This document shows, in pieces, positions 45,105 to 54,948 of a stretch of 64,000 nt of DNA. Source of the stretch: Prionace glauca. Taxonomy: Eukaryota; Chordata; Chondrichthyes; Carcharhiniformes; Carcharhinidae. Under the pieces are notes generated by a model. It saw only the letters and a program-made list of their open reading frames with translations, was not told where the DNA came from and did no database searches. A program made the translations under genes and the position numbers. The DNA lies in contig CM075760.1 in NCBI GenBank assembly GCA_037974335.1, positions 66,517,477-66,581,476 of the forward strand. The letters are read 5' to 3'. Within the stretch, counting starts at the first letter, position 1. The number at the start of each line of letters is the position of its first letter.

Positions 45105-45430
45105 GAGACCCTGCTAAGCAGCTTTAATGGTCCATAATTGCAGAAACTGACCACAGGAATGTGGTCAAGATAGTCCAGTCCCATAATGCTTCACATTCAA
45201 TCTGCAGTCCTTCAATTGTAACAGAATATGTGTCTGTATGTAGCTGCCTCGGCCACGGTCAACCCCAACACTGCCTTCTTGAACTGCTACAATGTCTGTA
45301 AATACATCCACAGTGCTATTGGAGTGATTTCCAGCTACACATTCCAGACTCACTAACTGTAGGCGGATACCAGATTAATATATTAAATTCAACCACATCC
45401 AAGATGAGTTATCCCAATTTCATTATTGTC
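45105..45430 (-). repeat. ZNF-unit flank, inverted copy of 40119-40440
   Basis: GCTAAGCAGCTTTAATGGTC and CAATCTGCAGTCCTTCAATT are reverse matches to 40440-40310. It is the outer part of the inverted duplication. Confidence 0.75.
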
Positions 45431-45519
45431 CAGGACAATATATTCACAATATCTTTAAAACAGAAATTCAACATTCCCATTTGATTTCAGGTATTAACAT
45501 ATTCTGTTAGTTTGTTCTT

Positions 45520-45845
45520 TATTGTTAATGTCAGACTGGGGTTGTTCCCCTTGGAACAAAGGAGGTTGAGGGGAGATTTGATAGAGGTGGGCAAGATTCT
45601 GACAGATTTAGATAAGGTGGACAAAGAAAAGTCGTTCCCATTCGCTGATAGGACAAGGACGAGGGGTACACAGATTTAAGGTTTTGAGTCAGAGATGCAG
45701 GGGGAGGAATGTGAGGAAGAATATTTTGCTGCAGTGAATGGTATTGACTTGGAACCAGCTCCCTACGAGGGTGGAGGAAGTGGAAACAATCAATTACAAA
45801 GGAAATTGGATCGGCATCTGGGGGGTTTCAAACAGAAATGCTGAC
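45520..45845 (+). mobile_element. Older LINE fragment (inverted match to 39361-39754)
   Basis: GAACAAAGGAGGTTGAGGGG, TAGATAAGGTGGACAAAGAA. This unit lacks the young LINE insertions found in the 38.9-40.1 kb copy. Confidence 0.7.
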
Positions 45846-46114
45846 TAAATATCTCTGACCTTCCTAACACCCTGTCACTCTGTGAAACTTGTGAAATTTA
45901 AAACAAGGTATTTGCAAAAAGACTCAAAGAGCATCAGCCCACTGGAGGCTGAGACTGGCCAGTCCAGCAGAAAGAAACCCTCCGACCTGCTCCAATGACC
46001 CACTGTGAGAATGAACAAAATGCAGTCCTGGATGTGAGAACAGAAACAATAACAGCAGAATCCAACCCCTGTGAACTTGTTGGTGCCTCAGCAGCTGTGA
46101 TGAAATTCTGAACC

Positions 46115-47065
46115 CTATTTATACACTGAGCAGATTTCTCCCCAGTGTAACCTCACTGATGTCTCAGCAGGTGGGATAACTGAGTGAATCTCTTCCCACA
46201 CTGAGAGCAGGTAAACAGCCTCTCCCCATGTGAACTCGCTGGTGTGTCTGCAGGTTGGATAACTGACTGAAACCCTTCCCACACTGAGAGCAGGTAAACA
46301 GCCTCTCCCCATGTGAACTCGCTGGTGTGTCTGCAGGTTTGATAACTGACTGAAACCCTTCCCACACTGAGAGCAGGTAAACGGCTTCTCCCCAGTGTGA
46401 ACTAGCTGGTGTCTCTGCAGGTGGAATTGTCCAGTGAATCCCTTTCCACACTGAGAGCAGGTGAACGGTTTCTCCCCAGTATGAACACGCTGGTGTCTCT
46501 GCAGGCTGGACAATTGAGTGAATCCCTTCCCACACTGAGAGCAGATGAACAGCCTCTCCCCAGTGTGAATTCGTTTGTGCTTCTGCATGTCAGATGACCG
46601 AGTGAATCCCTTCCCACACTGAGAGCAGGTGAATGGCCTCTCCCCAGTGTGAATACGTTGATGTGCCTGCAGGTCGGATAACCGAGTGAATCTCTTCTCA
46701 CACTGAGAGCAGGTGAATGGCCTCTCCCCAGTGTGAATTCGCTGGTGTGTCTGCAAATTGGATAACTGGTTGAATCGCTTCCCACACTCAGAGCAGGTGA
46801 ATGGCCTCTCCCCAGTGTGAATTCGCTGGTGTCTCTGCAAAGTGGATAACATAGTGAATCCTTTTCCACACTGAGAGCAGGTGAATGGTCTCTCTCCAGT
46901 GTGAACTCGCTTGTGCAACTGCAGGTGGGAGTGTTGAATGAATCCCTCCCCACACTGAGAGCAGATGAACGGCCTCTCCCCAGTGTGGCTGCGCCGATGA
47001 GCATCCAGCAGAGATGGGAATCTGTATCTCTTTCCACAGTCTGTACATTTCCATGGTTTCTCCAT
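46115..47065 (-). CDS. C2H2 zinc-finger protein, 9 fingers plus frameshifted tail
   Basis: A predicted 316-residue protein from ATG 47065 ([18 protein letters not shown]). Nine in-frame fingers follow: CGKRYR type first, then [40 protein letters not shown] (x4), the last with helix QLSNLQT. In the next linker a base is missing (CCCCATGTGAAC at about 46307 on the forward strand), and the frame goes off. The following finger is a near-identical copy with the same missing base (46224), so the two lie 83 rather than 84 bases apart; a last finger ([13 protein letters not shown]) is in the third frame. The array is thus intact for nine fingers, then reads 45-60 unrelated residues. It is the inverted paralog of 37983-38657. 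Confidence 0.82.
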   Translation of the reverse strand: MEKPWKCTDCGKRYRFPSLLDAHRRSHTGERPFICSQCGEGFIQHSHLQLHKRVHTGERPFTCSQCGKGFTMLSTLQRHQRIHTGERPFTCSECGKRFNQLSNLQTHQRIHTGERPFTCSQCEKRFTRLSDLQAHQRIHTGERPFTCSQCGKGFTRSSDMQKHKRIHTGERLFICSQCGKGFTQLSSLQRHQRVHTGEKPFTCSQCGKGFTGQFHLQRHQLVHTGEKPFTCSQCGKGFSQLSNLQTHQRVHMGRGCLPALSVGRVSVSYPTCRHTSEFTWGEAVYLLSVWEEIHSVIPPAETSVRLHWGEICSVYK

Positions 47066-47400
47066 GATGCAGGCGACTTTGCCTCTGCCTTGGGTGGACA
47101 ATCAGTTCAAGCCTCGTCCACACACACAATACGTGTTCAGTCTCTCCCCACTGTGAATGGTGTGATATTTATTCAGGCTGTGTAACTGGTTAAAGCTCTT
47201 CAGTCAGTGCACTGGAACACTCTCACTTGAATGTGGAAGTGTGTTGATGCTTTTCCAATCACACTGATGTTTGAAATCTTTTCAATTCTCCTTCCAGATT
47301 CAATGGCCGATGATATTCAGGTTCCAAGGAATATGACTCTGCCAGATCTAGACCTGACATTTGAAATTTTAGCCTGTGATTCCCCTTTCAATATCCTGTA
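47066..47400 (-). other. Terminal-exon leader of the 46115-47065 ZNF
   Basis: The reverse strand shows TTTTACAG|GATATTGAAAGGGGAATC near 47397, then the finger-like leader. It matches 37630-37982. Confidence 0.65.
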
Positions 47401-47630
47401 AAACAAGTTGACACAAGTCATCAGTATCAGTGCAGGATCGAAATTCAGAACAGACAATTCCAGTTTCTATGAAACATTCTTTCTCATTCCACAAAGGCTA
47501 CAAATCTCCATCTCACACACTCGCTCCATTCTCACTCTGTTGTAGCTAATATTCACCCTCCCAATTCTCCTGAAGTTGATGATTGAGGCTGATTGACAGA
47601 TCCATGCTCACTGCTTCCTGCCCTGGATGT

Positions 47631-47715
47631 GGAGATGTTGGTGTTGGACTGGGGTAAACACAGTAAGAAGTCTCACAACACCAGGTTAAAGTCCAACAGC
47701 TTTATTTGGTAGCAA
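47631..47715 (-). mobile_element. Penelope-like element 3' tip
   Basis: GATGTGGAGATGTTGGTGTT and AAAGTCCAACAGCTTTATTT are the last 85 bases of the PLE family, reversed. It sits at CTTCCTGCCCTGGA, equivalent to the PLE sites at 27530 and 60899. Confidence 0.75.
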
Positions 47716-47779
47716 ACGTCACTGGCTGAAAATCTCCATGCAGGTTGCCAGACAGAGCTATGCCCATATGACTGGACTA

Positions 47780-48800
47780 AAAATGTGTGGAATTTACAGA
47801 CTGGATTCACTCCCTTACCCTTCAGTTGCTGCAAGTTCCCAATTTCCCCCAGAATGAGAAAAGAAATGGAAAGGGGGAGACATTGATTTCCTCCCAGATG
47901 TTGCCCAGAGGAGGAGGTTTCACTCTGAAGCTCATTGGACAACTCCTGTGACGTCACAATGGAGCTCTGTTTCAGCCAATAGGAATCACTCTGCTCCGCG
48001 GTGACGTCCTAGGATTGCCAGTGCGCACGCGCGGACTCGGGGGCCCTGCCACCCCATCCATTGTTGTCCTCCTCGAGCCAAGGTTTCCAGACAAGCGGCT
48101 GGCGGCTCCGGTCTGAGCGAGAAGCCGCTCGGTGATCTCCCCCTCCCCCCGGCCCGGGACTGCGCATGTGCAGGGGAGAGCCCGCCCCCTGACCTTCACG
48201 CTGAGGTGTTGACCAATGAGACGTATTGGAGGACCGGAAGGACTCTGGTCCTCCAGACACAGTAAAAAGTCTGACAACACCAGGTTTTAGTCCAACCGAT
48301 TTATTTGATAATATTCTCACAAGCTTTCGGGGTTAGTCCCTTCATCAGGTGAATGGAGAGTTCTGGCCTCAGACAGAGCGTATAAAGCACAGACAGTTTA
48401 GAGATTACTGATTAGAATGCAAATCCTTACACCTAACCTGCTGTTCAAGACCTGAAGTGGCTGATAATGTGAGTGGAAGGAGCACTGATCACAGGTTAAA
48501 GAGATGTGTATTGTCTCCAGACAGTACAGTGAGTGAGGTTTTGCAAACCCAGGCAAGTCACGGGGGTTACAGATAGTGCGACATGAACCCAAGATCCCTG
48601 TTGAGACCATCCTCATGTGTGCGGAACTTGGCTATCAGTCTCTGTTCAGCGACTCTGCGCTGTCGTGTGTCATGAAGGCCGCCTTGGAGAATGCTTACCC
48701 GAAGGTCAGAAGGTCCAGACAATCAGAGCGCGGGCTTTGTGTAAATGAAGATTGATCTTCAGCCAGCTCAAACTTCCCCGTCTCCAACATCTGTGAGTAA
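47780..48800. promoter_or_regulatory. Bidirectional CCAAT promoter split by a PLE
   Basis: Reverse exon-like block at 47815-47940 (GTTGCCCAGAGGAGGAGGTT), AGCCAATAGGAATCA (47975), GGTGACGTCC (48000), CATGTGCAG (48166), GACCAATGAGAC (48212) and GGTCCTCCAG (48248). After the inserted PLE the other side resumes at 48713: GACAATCAGAG, then GAAGATTGATCTTCAGCC and the donor GTGAGTAAAACAC near 48795. The flanking genes are the reverse ZNF (46115-47065) and the forward ZNF (50379). Confidence 0.7.
48257..48712 (-). mobile_element. Penelope-like element 3' part inside a promoter
   Basis: The reverse strand codes GLHDTRQRRVAEQRLIAKFR and GLNRDLGFMSHYL, then the full 3' UTR ending ACAGTAAAAAGTC. Flanks GGTCCTCCAGACA and GGTCCAGACA suggest a short target duplication. 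Confidence 0.8.
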
Positions 48801-48874
48801 AACACTTTCATTCTGCCTCTTTCCATTCCTTACCTCAATCTGGGCGGAAACTGGGACCTGCAGCAACTGATCAC

Positions 48875-49800
48875 AAGAAATAGAAGCAGGAGAGGCCACC
48901 AGGCCATTCAAGCGACCCTGCCGTTCAATACAATCAGAGCTGATCAATACCGGCCTCCTTTTGTGAGCCATTTCCCCATTGCCCTCTATTCCTCAATCTA
49001 TCAAATATTTATCCACCTCCATTTTAAATACTTCTAATGATTCAGCCTCTACCATCCTTTGGAGCAGAGAATTCCAGAGATTCACCATGTTCTGTGAGAA
49101 GACATTTCTCTGCACCTCAGTTCTAAATGACTGGCCCTTTAACTTGTAGCTTGTTCAAGACTCTTCCACTCATGAAAATGTCTCCCCTTCTGCCCTATCA
49201 AACTCCCTCAGGATCTCATACAGATTTATGACAGAACTGTAGAAGGCATTCTTTCTGGTTGTATCACAGCTTGGTACGGGCTCCTGCTCTGCCCAAGACC
49301 GCAAGGAACTGCAAAATGTTGTGAATGTGGCCCAAACCAGCCTGCAAACCAGCCTCCCATCCATTGACTCTGTCTACACATCCCACTGCCTCGCCAAAGT
49401 AGCCACCATAATTAAGGGCCCCATGCACTCCAGACATTCTCTCTTCCACCTTCTTCCATTGAGAAAAATATACAAAAGTCTGAGGTCATGTCCCAACCGA
49501 CTCAACAACAGCTTCTTCCCTGCTGCTGTCGGATTTTCAAATGGACTTACCTTGCATTAAGTTGCTCTTTTTCTACACCCCAGCAATGACTGTAACACTA
49601 TATTCTGCACTCTCTCTTTGCCTTCCCTATGAATGGTATGCTTTATCTGTATAGCATGCAAGAAAAATACTTTTCACTGTATGTTATTACATGCGACAAT
49701 AATAAATCAAATGAAATTATATGTTTGAATAAGGTCATCCTCACTCTTCTAAACTCCGAAGAACAAGACTATTTAGTCTCTCTAGATAGAAGAACTCTAT
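48875..49800 (-). mobile_element. CR1-clade LINE 3' part interrupted by another LINE
   Basis: The reversed CR1-like tail starts at 48875 (ACAAGAAATAGAAGCAGGAG) and runs to about 49225, then resumes at 49722-49800 (AAGGTCATCCTCACTCTTCT, CAAGACTATTTAGTCTCTCT). Confidence 0.7.
49225..49720 (+). mobile_element. LINE 3' part of the Jockey superfamily
   Basis: A frame reads GSCSAQDRKELQNVVNVAQT, TSHCLAKVATIIKGPMHSRH, SLFHLLPLRKIYKSLRSCPN and RLNNSFFPAAVGFSNG, the C-terminal region after RT in fish LINEs of this type. The 3' end GCGACAATAATAAATCAAAT is at 49695-49713. It is inserted in the CR1 copy. The exact clade is not settled. Confidence 0.7.
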
Positions 49801-50034
49801 TTGTTATGACCTAGGTGTCCAGGACAGTAAGCAGTGAGCATGTCATTCATCCTGAATCAGCACCATCAGGAATGTTGGGTGGCTGAATGTTAGATACGGC
49901 AGCGTGAGAATGGAGGGGGAATTTGTGGGATGGAGATTTACACATTTTCATTAATGACAGATAAAAGGATGTTCCTATAGAAGCTAGAATTGTCTGTTCT
50001 GACTGTGATGTTTTTTGTAAATTGTTTTTACAGG

Positions 50035-50378
50035 ATATCAGAAGAGGAGGAATCACAGACAGAAATCTCAAACATTACATCTAGATCTGATAGAGTCACG
50101 ATCTGTCAGATTCAGAAGATTTCAAACATCATTGTGACTGGAAAAGCACCGAGACACACACGCACCAGAGTGAGAGTGTTCCAGTAAACTGACTGTGGAA
50201 AGAGCTTTACACTGAAACATGCACCCACCTGAGTGACTGTGGAAAGAACTTTAACCAGTTACACAGCCTGAAAAAATATCACACCGTTCACAAAAAAGAG
50301 CAACTGTACATGTGTTCTGTGTGTGGATGAGACTTCAACTGATCGTCTAACCTGGAGAGACACAAGGACACCAGTACC
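50035..50378 (+). other. Terminal-exon leader of the 50379 ZNF
   Basis: Begins after TTTTTACAG at 50034 with GATATCAGAAGAGGAGGAAT. It contains the finger-like relic CTGTGGAAAGAACTTTAACC and KEQLYMCSVCG, then stops, so it is untranslated in the array frame. Confidence 0.65.
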
Positions 50379-51392
50379 ATGGAGAAACTATGGAAATGTG
50401 GGGACTGTGGGAAGGAATTCAGGTTTTCGTCACAACTGGAAATCCATCAGTGCATTCACACTGGGGAGAAGCCGTTCACCTGCGCTGAGTGTGGGAAGGG
50501 ATTCACTCGGCTATCCTTCCTACAGTCCCACAAGCGAGTTCACACTGGAGAGAGACCATTCACCTGCTTTCAGTGTGGAAAGGGATTTAGTGATTCATCC
50601 TCCCTGCGGAGACACCAGCGAGTTCACACCGGGGAGAAACCATTCACCTGCTCTCAGTGTGGGAAGAAATTCCGTGATTCATCCCACCTGTGGAGACACC
50701 GACGAGTTCACAGCGGGGAGAGGCCGTTCACCTGCTCTCAGTGTGGGAAGGCATTCACTGATCCATCAACCCTGCAGAGACACCAGCAGGTTCATACTGG
50801 GCAGAAGCCATTTATCTGCTCTGAGTGTGGGAAGGGATTCCCTCTCTCATCCCATCTGCTGACACACCAGAGAGTTCACACTGGGGAGAGGCCATTCACT
50901 TGCCCCGTGTGTGGGAAGGGATTCACCATGTCAGCCCACCTACTGAGACATCAGCGGGTTCACACTGGGGAGAGGCCATTCACCTGCTCTCAGTGTGGGA
51001 AGGGATTCAGTGATTCATCCGCTTTGCAGATACACCAGCGCGTTCACAGTGGGGAGAGACCATTCACCTGCTTTCAATGTGGGAAGGGAATCACTCAGTT
51101 ATCCAACTTGCAGATACACCAGCGCATTCACACTGGGGAGAGACCATTCACCTGCGCTCAATGTGGGAAGGGATTCACTCAGTTATCCAACTTGCAGATA
51201 CACCAGCGAATCCACACTGGGGAGAGACGGTTCAGCTGCTCTCACTGTGGGAAGGCCTTCTCCCGGCTTTTTAACCTGCAGACACACCAGCGAATCCACA
51301 CTGGAGAGAAACCGTTCACCTGCTGTCAGTGTGGGAAGAGATTCAGTGATTCATCCTCCCTGCGGAAACACTGGCGAGTTCATACAGAGTAG
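50379..51392 (+). CDS. C2H2 zinc-finger protein, 12 fingers
   Basis: A predicted 337-residue DNA-binding protein from ATG 50379 ([18 protein letters not shown]). Twelve complete fingers with TGERPF/TGEKPF/SGERPF linkers follow. The helices are unusually varied for this cluster: RLSFLQS, DSSSLRR, DSSHLWR, DPSTLQR, LSSHLLT, MSAHLLR, DSSALQI, QLSNLQI (twice), RLFNLQT, DSSSLRK. Fingers 9 and 10 are near copies; finger 9 has GKGI in place of GKGF, losing the core phenylalanine. Finger 12 ends WRVHTE and a stop; one more finger lies beyond in another frame. The forward side of 47780-48800 is the likely promoter, with LINEs in the intron. No effector domain is visible. Confidence 0.9.
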   Translation: MEKLWKCGDCGKEFRFSSQLEIHQCIHTGEKPFTCAECGKGFTRLSFLQSHKRVHTGERPFTCFQCGKGFSDSSSLRRHQRVHTGEKPFTCSQCGKKFRDSSHLWRHRRVHSGERPFTCSQCGKAFTDPSTLQRHQQVHTGQKPFICSECGKGFPLSSHLLTHQRVHTGERPFTCPVCGKGFTMSAHLLRHQRVHTGERPFTCSQCGKGFSDSSALQIHQRVHSGERPFTCFQCGKGITQLSNLQIHQRIHTGERPFTCAQCGKGFTQLSNLQIHQRIHTGERRFSCSHCGKAFSRLFNLQTHQRIHTGEKPFTCCQCGKRFSDSSSLRKHWRVHTE

Positions 51393-51475
51393 GGGGTCAT
51401 TCATCTGCTCTCAATGTGGGAATGGAATTGTTTACTCATTTCACCTGCTGAGACACCAGCGAATTCACAAGTGAC
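51393..51475 (+). pseudogene. Vestigial 13th finger after the stop
   Basis: [20 protein letters not shown] and RIHK read in a different frame from the array, ending at the usual TGA. The finger was cut off by a frame change in the linker at about 51385-51395. Confidence 0.8.
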
Positions 51476-51479
51476 TCCA

Positions 51480-51660
51480 GGGTTTGGATTCTCCTGTTAT
51501 TGTTTCTGCTCTCACTTATGTCCAGGACTGCATTTTGTTCATTCTCCCAGTTGGTCAATGGGGAGAGTCAGAAGGTTTCCTGATGCTGGACTGGCCGGAC
51601 TCACGGCTTTGACTACAGTGGGCTGATGATCTTTGAGCCTGGAAAAGCACATTTCTTGTC
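51480..51660 (+). other. 3' flank block of the ZNF unit
   Basis: GGTTTGGATTCTCCTGTTAT, AGTTGGTCAATGGGGAGAGT, GGACTGGCCGGACTC and GGGCTGATGATCTTTGAGCC match the other units. Confidence 0.6.
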
Positions 51661-51767
51661 TTCAGATTTCACAAGGATCACAAGAGTGAAGGCACATTGT
51701 AAGTTCAAAGATAGTTAATTCATAATTCTGTTTGGAACCCCACCAATGTATGTGACATTGCCATGGA

Positions 51768-51950
51768 GATAGGATCATAGAATGCCTACAGTGCAGAATT
51801 TTCCCCATCAAGTATGCACTGACTCTCCAACAAAGCAGCTTCCTTGACCCACTTCCCAGCCCTATCCCTGTAACCATGTGCATTTCGCCATGGGTAATCC
51901 ACCTAACCTACATATCTTTCGACTGTGGGATTCAAACCTGAATTTCTGGA
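51768..51950 (-). mobile_element. tRNA-derived SINE, partial and diverged
   Basis: Reversed tail AGAATGCCTACAGTGCAGAA, then CACCTAACCTACATATCTTT; the head is missing. From 51950 to 52220 nothing is recognised. Confidence 0.6.
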
Positions 51951-52219
51951 AAATTGTCTGGACATTAAAATATATACTTTTTTTGTAATTGCTCTTTGAA
52001 TATTTCTTTTCACTGGCTATTAAAATATTGACAACAGATGAAGGTTGTTTGGTTGACCGTCAGTCATTATCCGGTAAAGTGATGAGTCTTTTTTGCTTTT
52101 CAGTTGGCCTAGGAAAGCAGTATGGGACTGGTGTGTTGACTGATTAGTGGTTGAGGATGGGGGCAATACAAAAGATGTGATAAAACATCCAAGAACTCAT
52201 TAAATCACAGTTGGTGATT

Positions 52220-52480
52220 ATAGAGGAGAGAATGTTGTGAATTTCTATCCTGGACTGACAGTGATGGTTTCTGTAAATTTACAGAGTGCTGGAAGTGGAG
52301 AATTGACAAACGGGAAACACAAATCAAACATCACATCGTGATCTGACTGAGTCACTCAACACAACAGGACCTGAATGTCAGCAGAATCTGAATGTGGAAT
52401 GTTACAGGTTTGTTGATTCTGTCAGAGAGAAAATTTCAGGTCTTACTGTGACTGGAAAAGCCCTGAGATTCACAAATCCT
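52220..52480 (+). pseudogene. ZNF terminal-exon leader without fingers
   Basis: TATCCTGGACTGACAGTGAT, AAATTTACAG at 52276-52285, GTGCTGGAAGTGGAGAATTG and TGTGACTGGAAAAGCCCTGA match live leaders. It then gives way to LINE-like text at 52490-52585. Confidence 0.65.
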
Positions 52481-52594
52481 GGTTAAGAAGCACCTCTACT
52501 CAGGATGGTAGAGTTTTGGAACTCTGTCCTACAGAAGGCAATTGATGCTAAATTAGTTGCTACCTTTAAATCTTGAGACAGATAAATTTTTGTC

Positions 52595-52872
52595 AAATCC
52601 CCCTCAGCCCTGTACCCCTATCACTGCCCAAACACTCCTCATTGCCCAAACCCTCTTCAATTCCCCTCCAAAATCCCTCTCAGCTCCATACCCCCTCCAC
52701 TACCCAATCCCTCCTCAATTCCCCTCCAAATCCCTCTCAGCCCCAGACCCCCCCTCACTGCCCAAACCCTCCGCACTGTCCAAACCCTCTTCAATTCCCC
52801 TCCAAAATCCCTCTCAGCCCCTTACCCCCCACTGCCCAAACCCTCTTCAATTCCCCTCCAAAATCCCTTTCA
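52595..52872. repeat. Minisatellite, C-rich, units of about 50-90 bases
   Basis: The phrases CACTGCCCAAACCCTCTTCA and ATTCCCCTCCAAAATCCCTC recur four times with CAGCCCC spacers, in units of uneven length. The proline/serine-rich frames through it are artefacts. From 52872 to 53215 nothing is recognised. Confidence 0.8.
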
Positions 52873-53214
52873 ACCGTACAAAATAAAACCTCACAATCAA
52901 AAGAGAAATGAGAGAGGGAGAGCACGAAAATCTACACTCCCATCCTGAAGTGGTTGCTGCACATTTTATTGAACCATTGAATCCAGCCACTTAAACCCTG
53001 TTGGGGAATGCAAAAGGGCTCCTGAGAATTAGTCCTTGAAGTGAGGCCTAGTCACAGAGGCTGCATTATATCTCAGCTAAAAAGAACAAATCTCCCTCTC
53101 CCCAGTTAACCAGAACAATCCTCTCCTTCCACACCCACAAATCCCAGCGCCCTGTCTAAAAACACAAGCAGGACTCTGGGATTGAGACCAAGCCTTTCCC
53201 CCAGGCTCAGGAAT

Positions 53215-53600
53215 TTGAATTTCTTCCATTTCTTCTACTCTCATAGGCAGTGAGTTCCAGGTCAATACCATTCACTGTATCAAAATATTCTTCCTCACAT
53301 CGCCCCTTACATGTCTGATCCAAAACCTTAAATCTGTGTCCCCCTCATCCTTGTCCCATCAGCAAATGGAAACAACTTTTCTTTGTCCATCTTATCTAAA
53401 CCTGTCAGAATCCTGTCCACCTCTATCAAATCTCCCCTCAACCTCCTTTGCTCCAAGGGAAACAACTCCAGCCTGACATTGACAATAAAGAACAAACTAA
53501 CAGAATATGTTAATGCCTGAAATCAAATGTTGAATTTATGTTTTAAAGATATTGAGAATATATTGTCCTGGACAATGAAAGAATTGAGATATCTCAGGTA
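53215..53600 (-). mobile_element. Older LINE fragment and ZNF-unit flank
   Basis: CAGTGAGTTCCAGGTCAATA and CATCTTATCTAAACCTGTCA are the third copy of the fragment at 39361 and 45520. GACAATAAAGAACAAACTAA and TGTCCTGGACAATGAAAGAA continue into the flank block. Confidence 0.7.
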
Positions 53601-53634
53601 AACAAACACAAAAAGAGGCTGGAATCTGAAACAA

Positions 53635-53735
53635 AAACAGAAAATAGTGGAAAATCTCAGCAAGTCTGACGCATCTGTGGAGAGAGATTAGAGCCAACAT
53701 TTCGAGTTTTCTCGACTGCTGAGATTTTATGCACT
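53635..53735 (-). repeat. Unassigned interspersed repeat
   Basis: AATAGTGGAAAATCTCAGCA, reverse of the family at 58970-59050. From 53735 to 54055 the AT-rich sequence holds no gene. Confidence 0.5.
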
Positions 53736-54057
53736 TATTTTATAATTGAGGATTTATATAGGAACAAGTTAAATGTGGAAGTTTTAAGCCTGGAGGAATT
53801 TGGAATAACTGTGAAAATTTTATCATGTCGTCACCTCAACCCCAGATAAACAACAAAGATTTTGCAAGTGGTAATGTGTTTGGGATTTTAAAGCAATAAA
53901 GACTAGATATTGCCTATAAAATCAGGCCCAGGAAGTTGGCTTAAAAAAGGTTGTTATAATGAAGGATCTTGTATCTTACTGTACACAAGGATTTTTAAGC
54001 TTGTAGTGCTCTGTCACTTTAAGAAGCTATAGCTGCAGGAGAGAATGCTGAGGATTC

Positions 54058-54948
54058 ATAAGAACATAAGAACATAAGAAATAGGAGCAGGAGTAGGCCA
54101 TCTGGCCCTTCGAGCCTGCCCCGCCATTCAATAAGATCATGGCTGATCTGTCGTGACTCAGCTCCACCTTCCCGCCCTCTCCCCATAACCCTTAATCCCT
54201 TCTCTTATCAAAAACCCATCAACCCGTTTCTTAAAAATATTTAGCGAGGCAGCCTCCACCACTTCAACGGGCAGAGAATTCCAGAGATCCACCACCCTTT
54301 CAGTGAAGAAGTTCCTCCTCAACTCTGTTCTAAACCGCCCTATCCTATAGGGATAGGGCGGTTTGTTCTATCCTATCCATCCCATTCATCATCTTATACG
54401 TCTCAATGAGATCTCCCCTCATTCTTCTAAACTCTAACGAGTACAAGCCTAGTTTATTCAGCCTCTCCTCATAGCTCAATCCCCTCAACTCCGGTATCAG
54501 CCGAGTTAACCTCCTCTGCACTCCCTCCAGGGCCAAAACATCCTTGCGCAGGTGCGGCGCCCAAAACTGCACACAGTACTCCAGCTGCGGCCTCACCAAT
54601 GCCCTATACAGCTGCAGCAAGACCTCCCTACTTTTATATTCAATCCCCTTCGCTATGAAGGCCAGCATCCCATTCGCCTTCCTGACCACCTGCTGCACCT
54701 GCAAGCTGGGTTTTTGCGACTCATGCACAAGGACCCCGAGGTCCCTCTGCACCGTCGCCTGCTGCAGTTTTTCGCCCCGTAAGTAATAGTCCTTCCTACC
54801 ATTCCTCCTACCAAAGTGGACCACCTCACACTTGCCAACATTAAATTCCATTTGCCATTTCCTGGCCCATTCGCCCAGCCTATCTAGATCCTTCTGCAGA
54901 CTCTCCACACCCTCCGCACAATTTGCCTTTCCCCCAATCTTGGTGAGA
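54058..54948 (-). mobile_element. CR1-clade LINE 3' part with an internal hairpin
   Basis: The reverse frame of 187 codons reads ESLQKDLDRLGEWARKWQME to [10 protein letters not shown] and then breaks. At 54332-54364 is a palindrome (14-base arms around TATAG) in place of about 70 bases of element. The 3' tail, ATAAGAACATAAGAACATAA, is at 54059. From 54950 to 55690 no gene or known repeat is recognised. Confidence 0.87.

Noticed and set aside
52595-52872. CRISPR-like array
   Set aside because: Repeat units and spacers vary in length, and the genome is eukaryotic.
52557-52911. Two overlapping proline/serine-rich frames of about 110 codons
   Set aside because: Translation of the C-rich minisatellite; nothing suggests coding.
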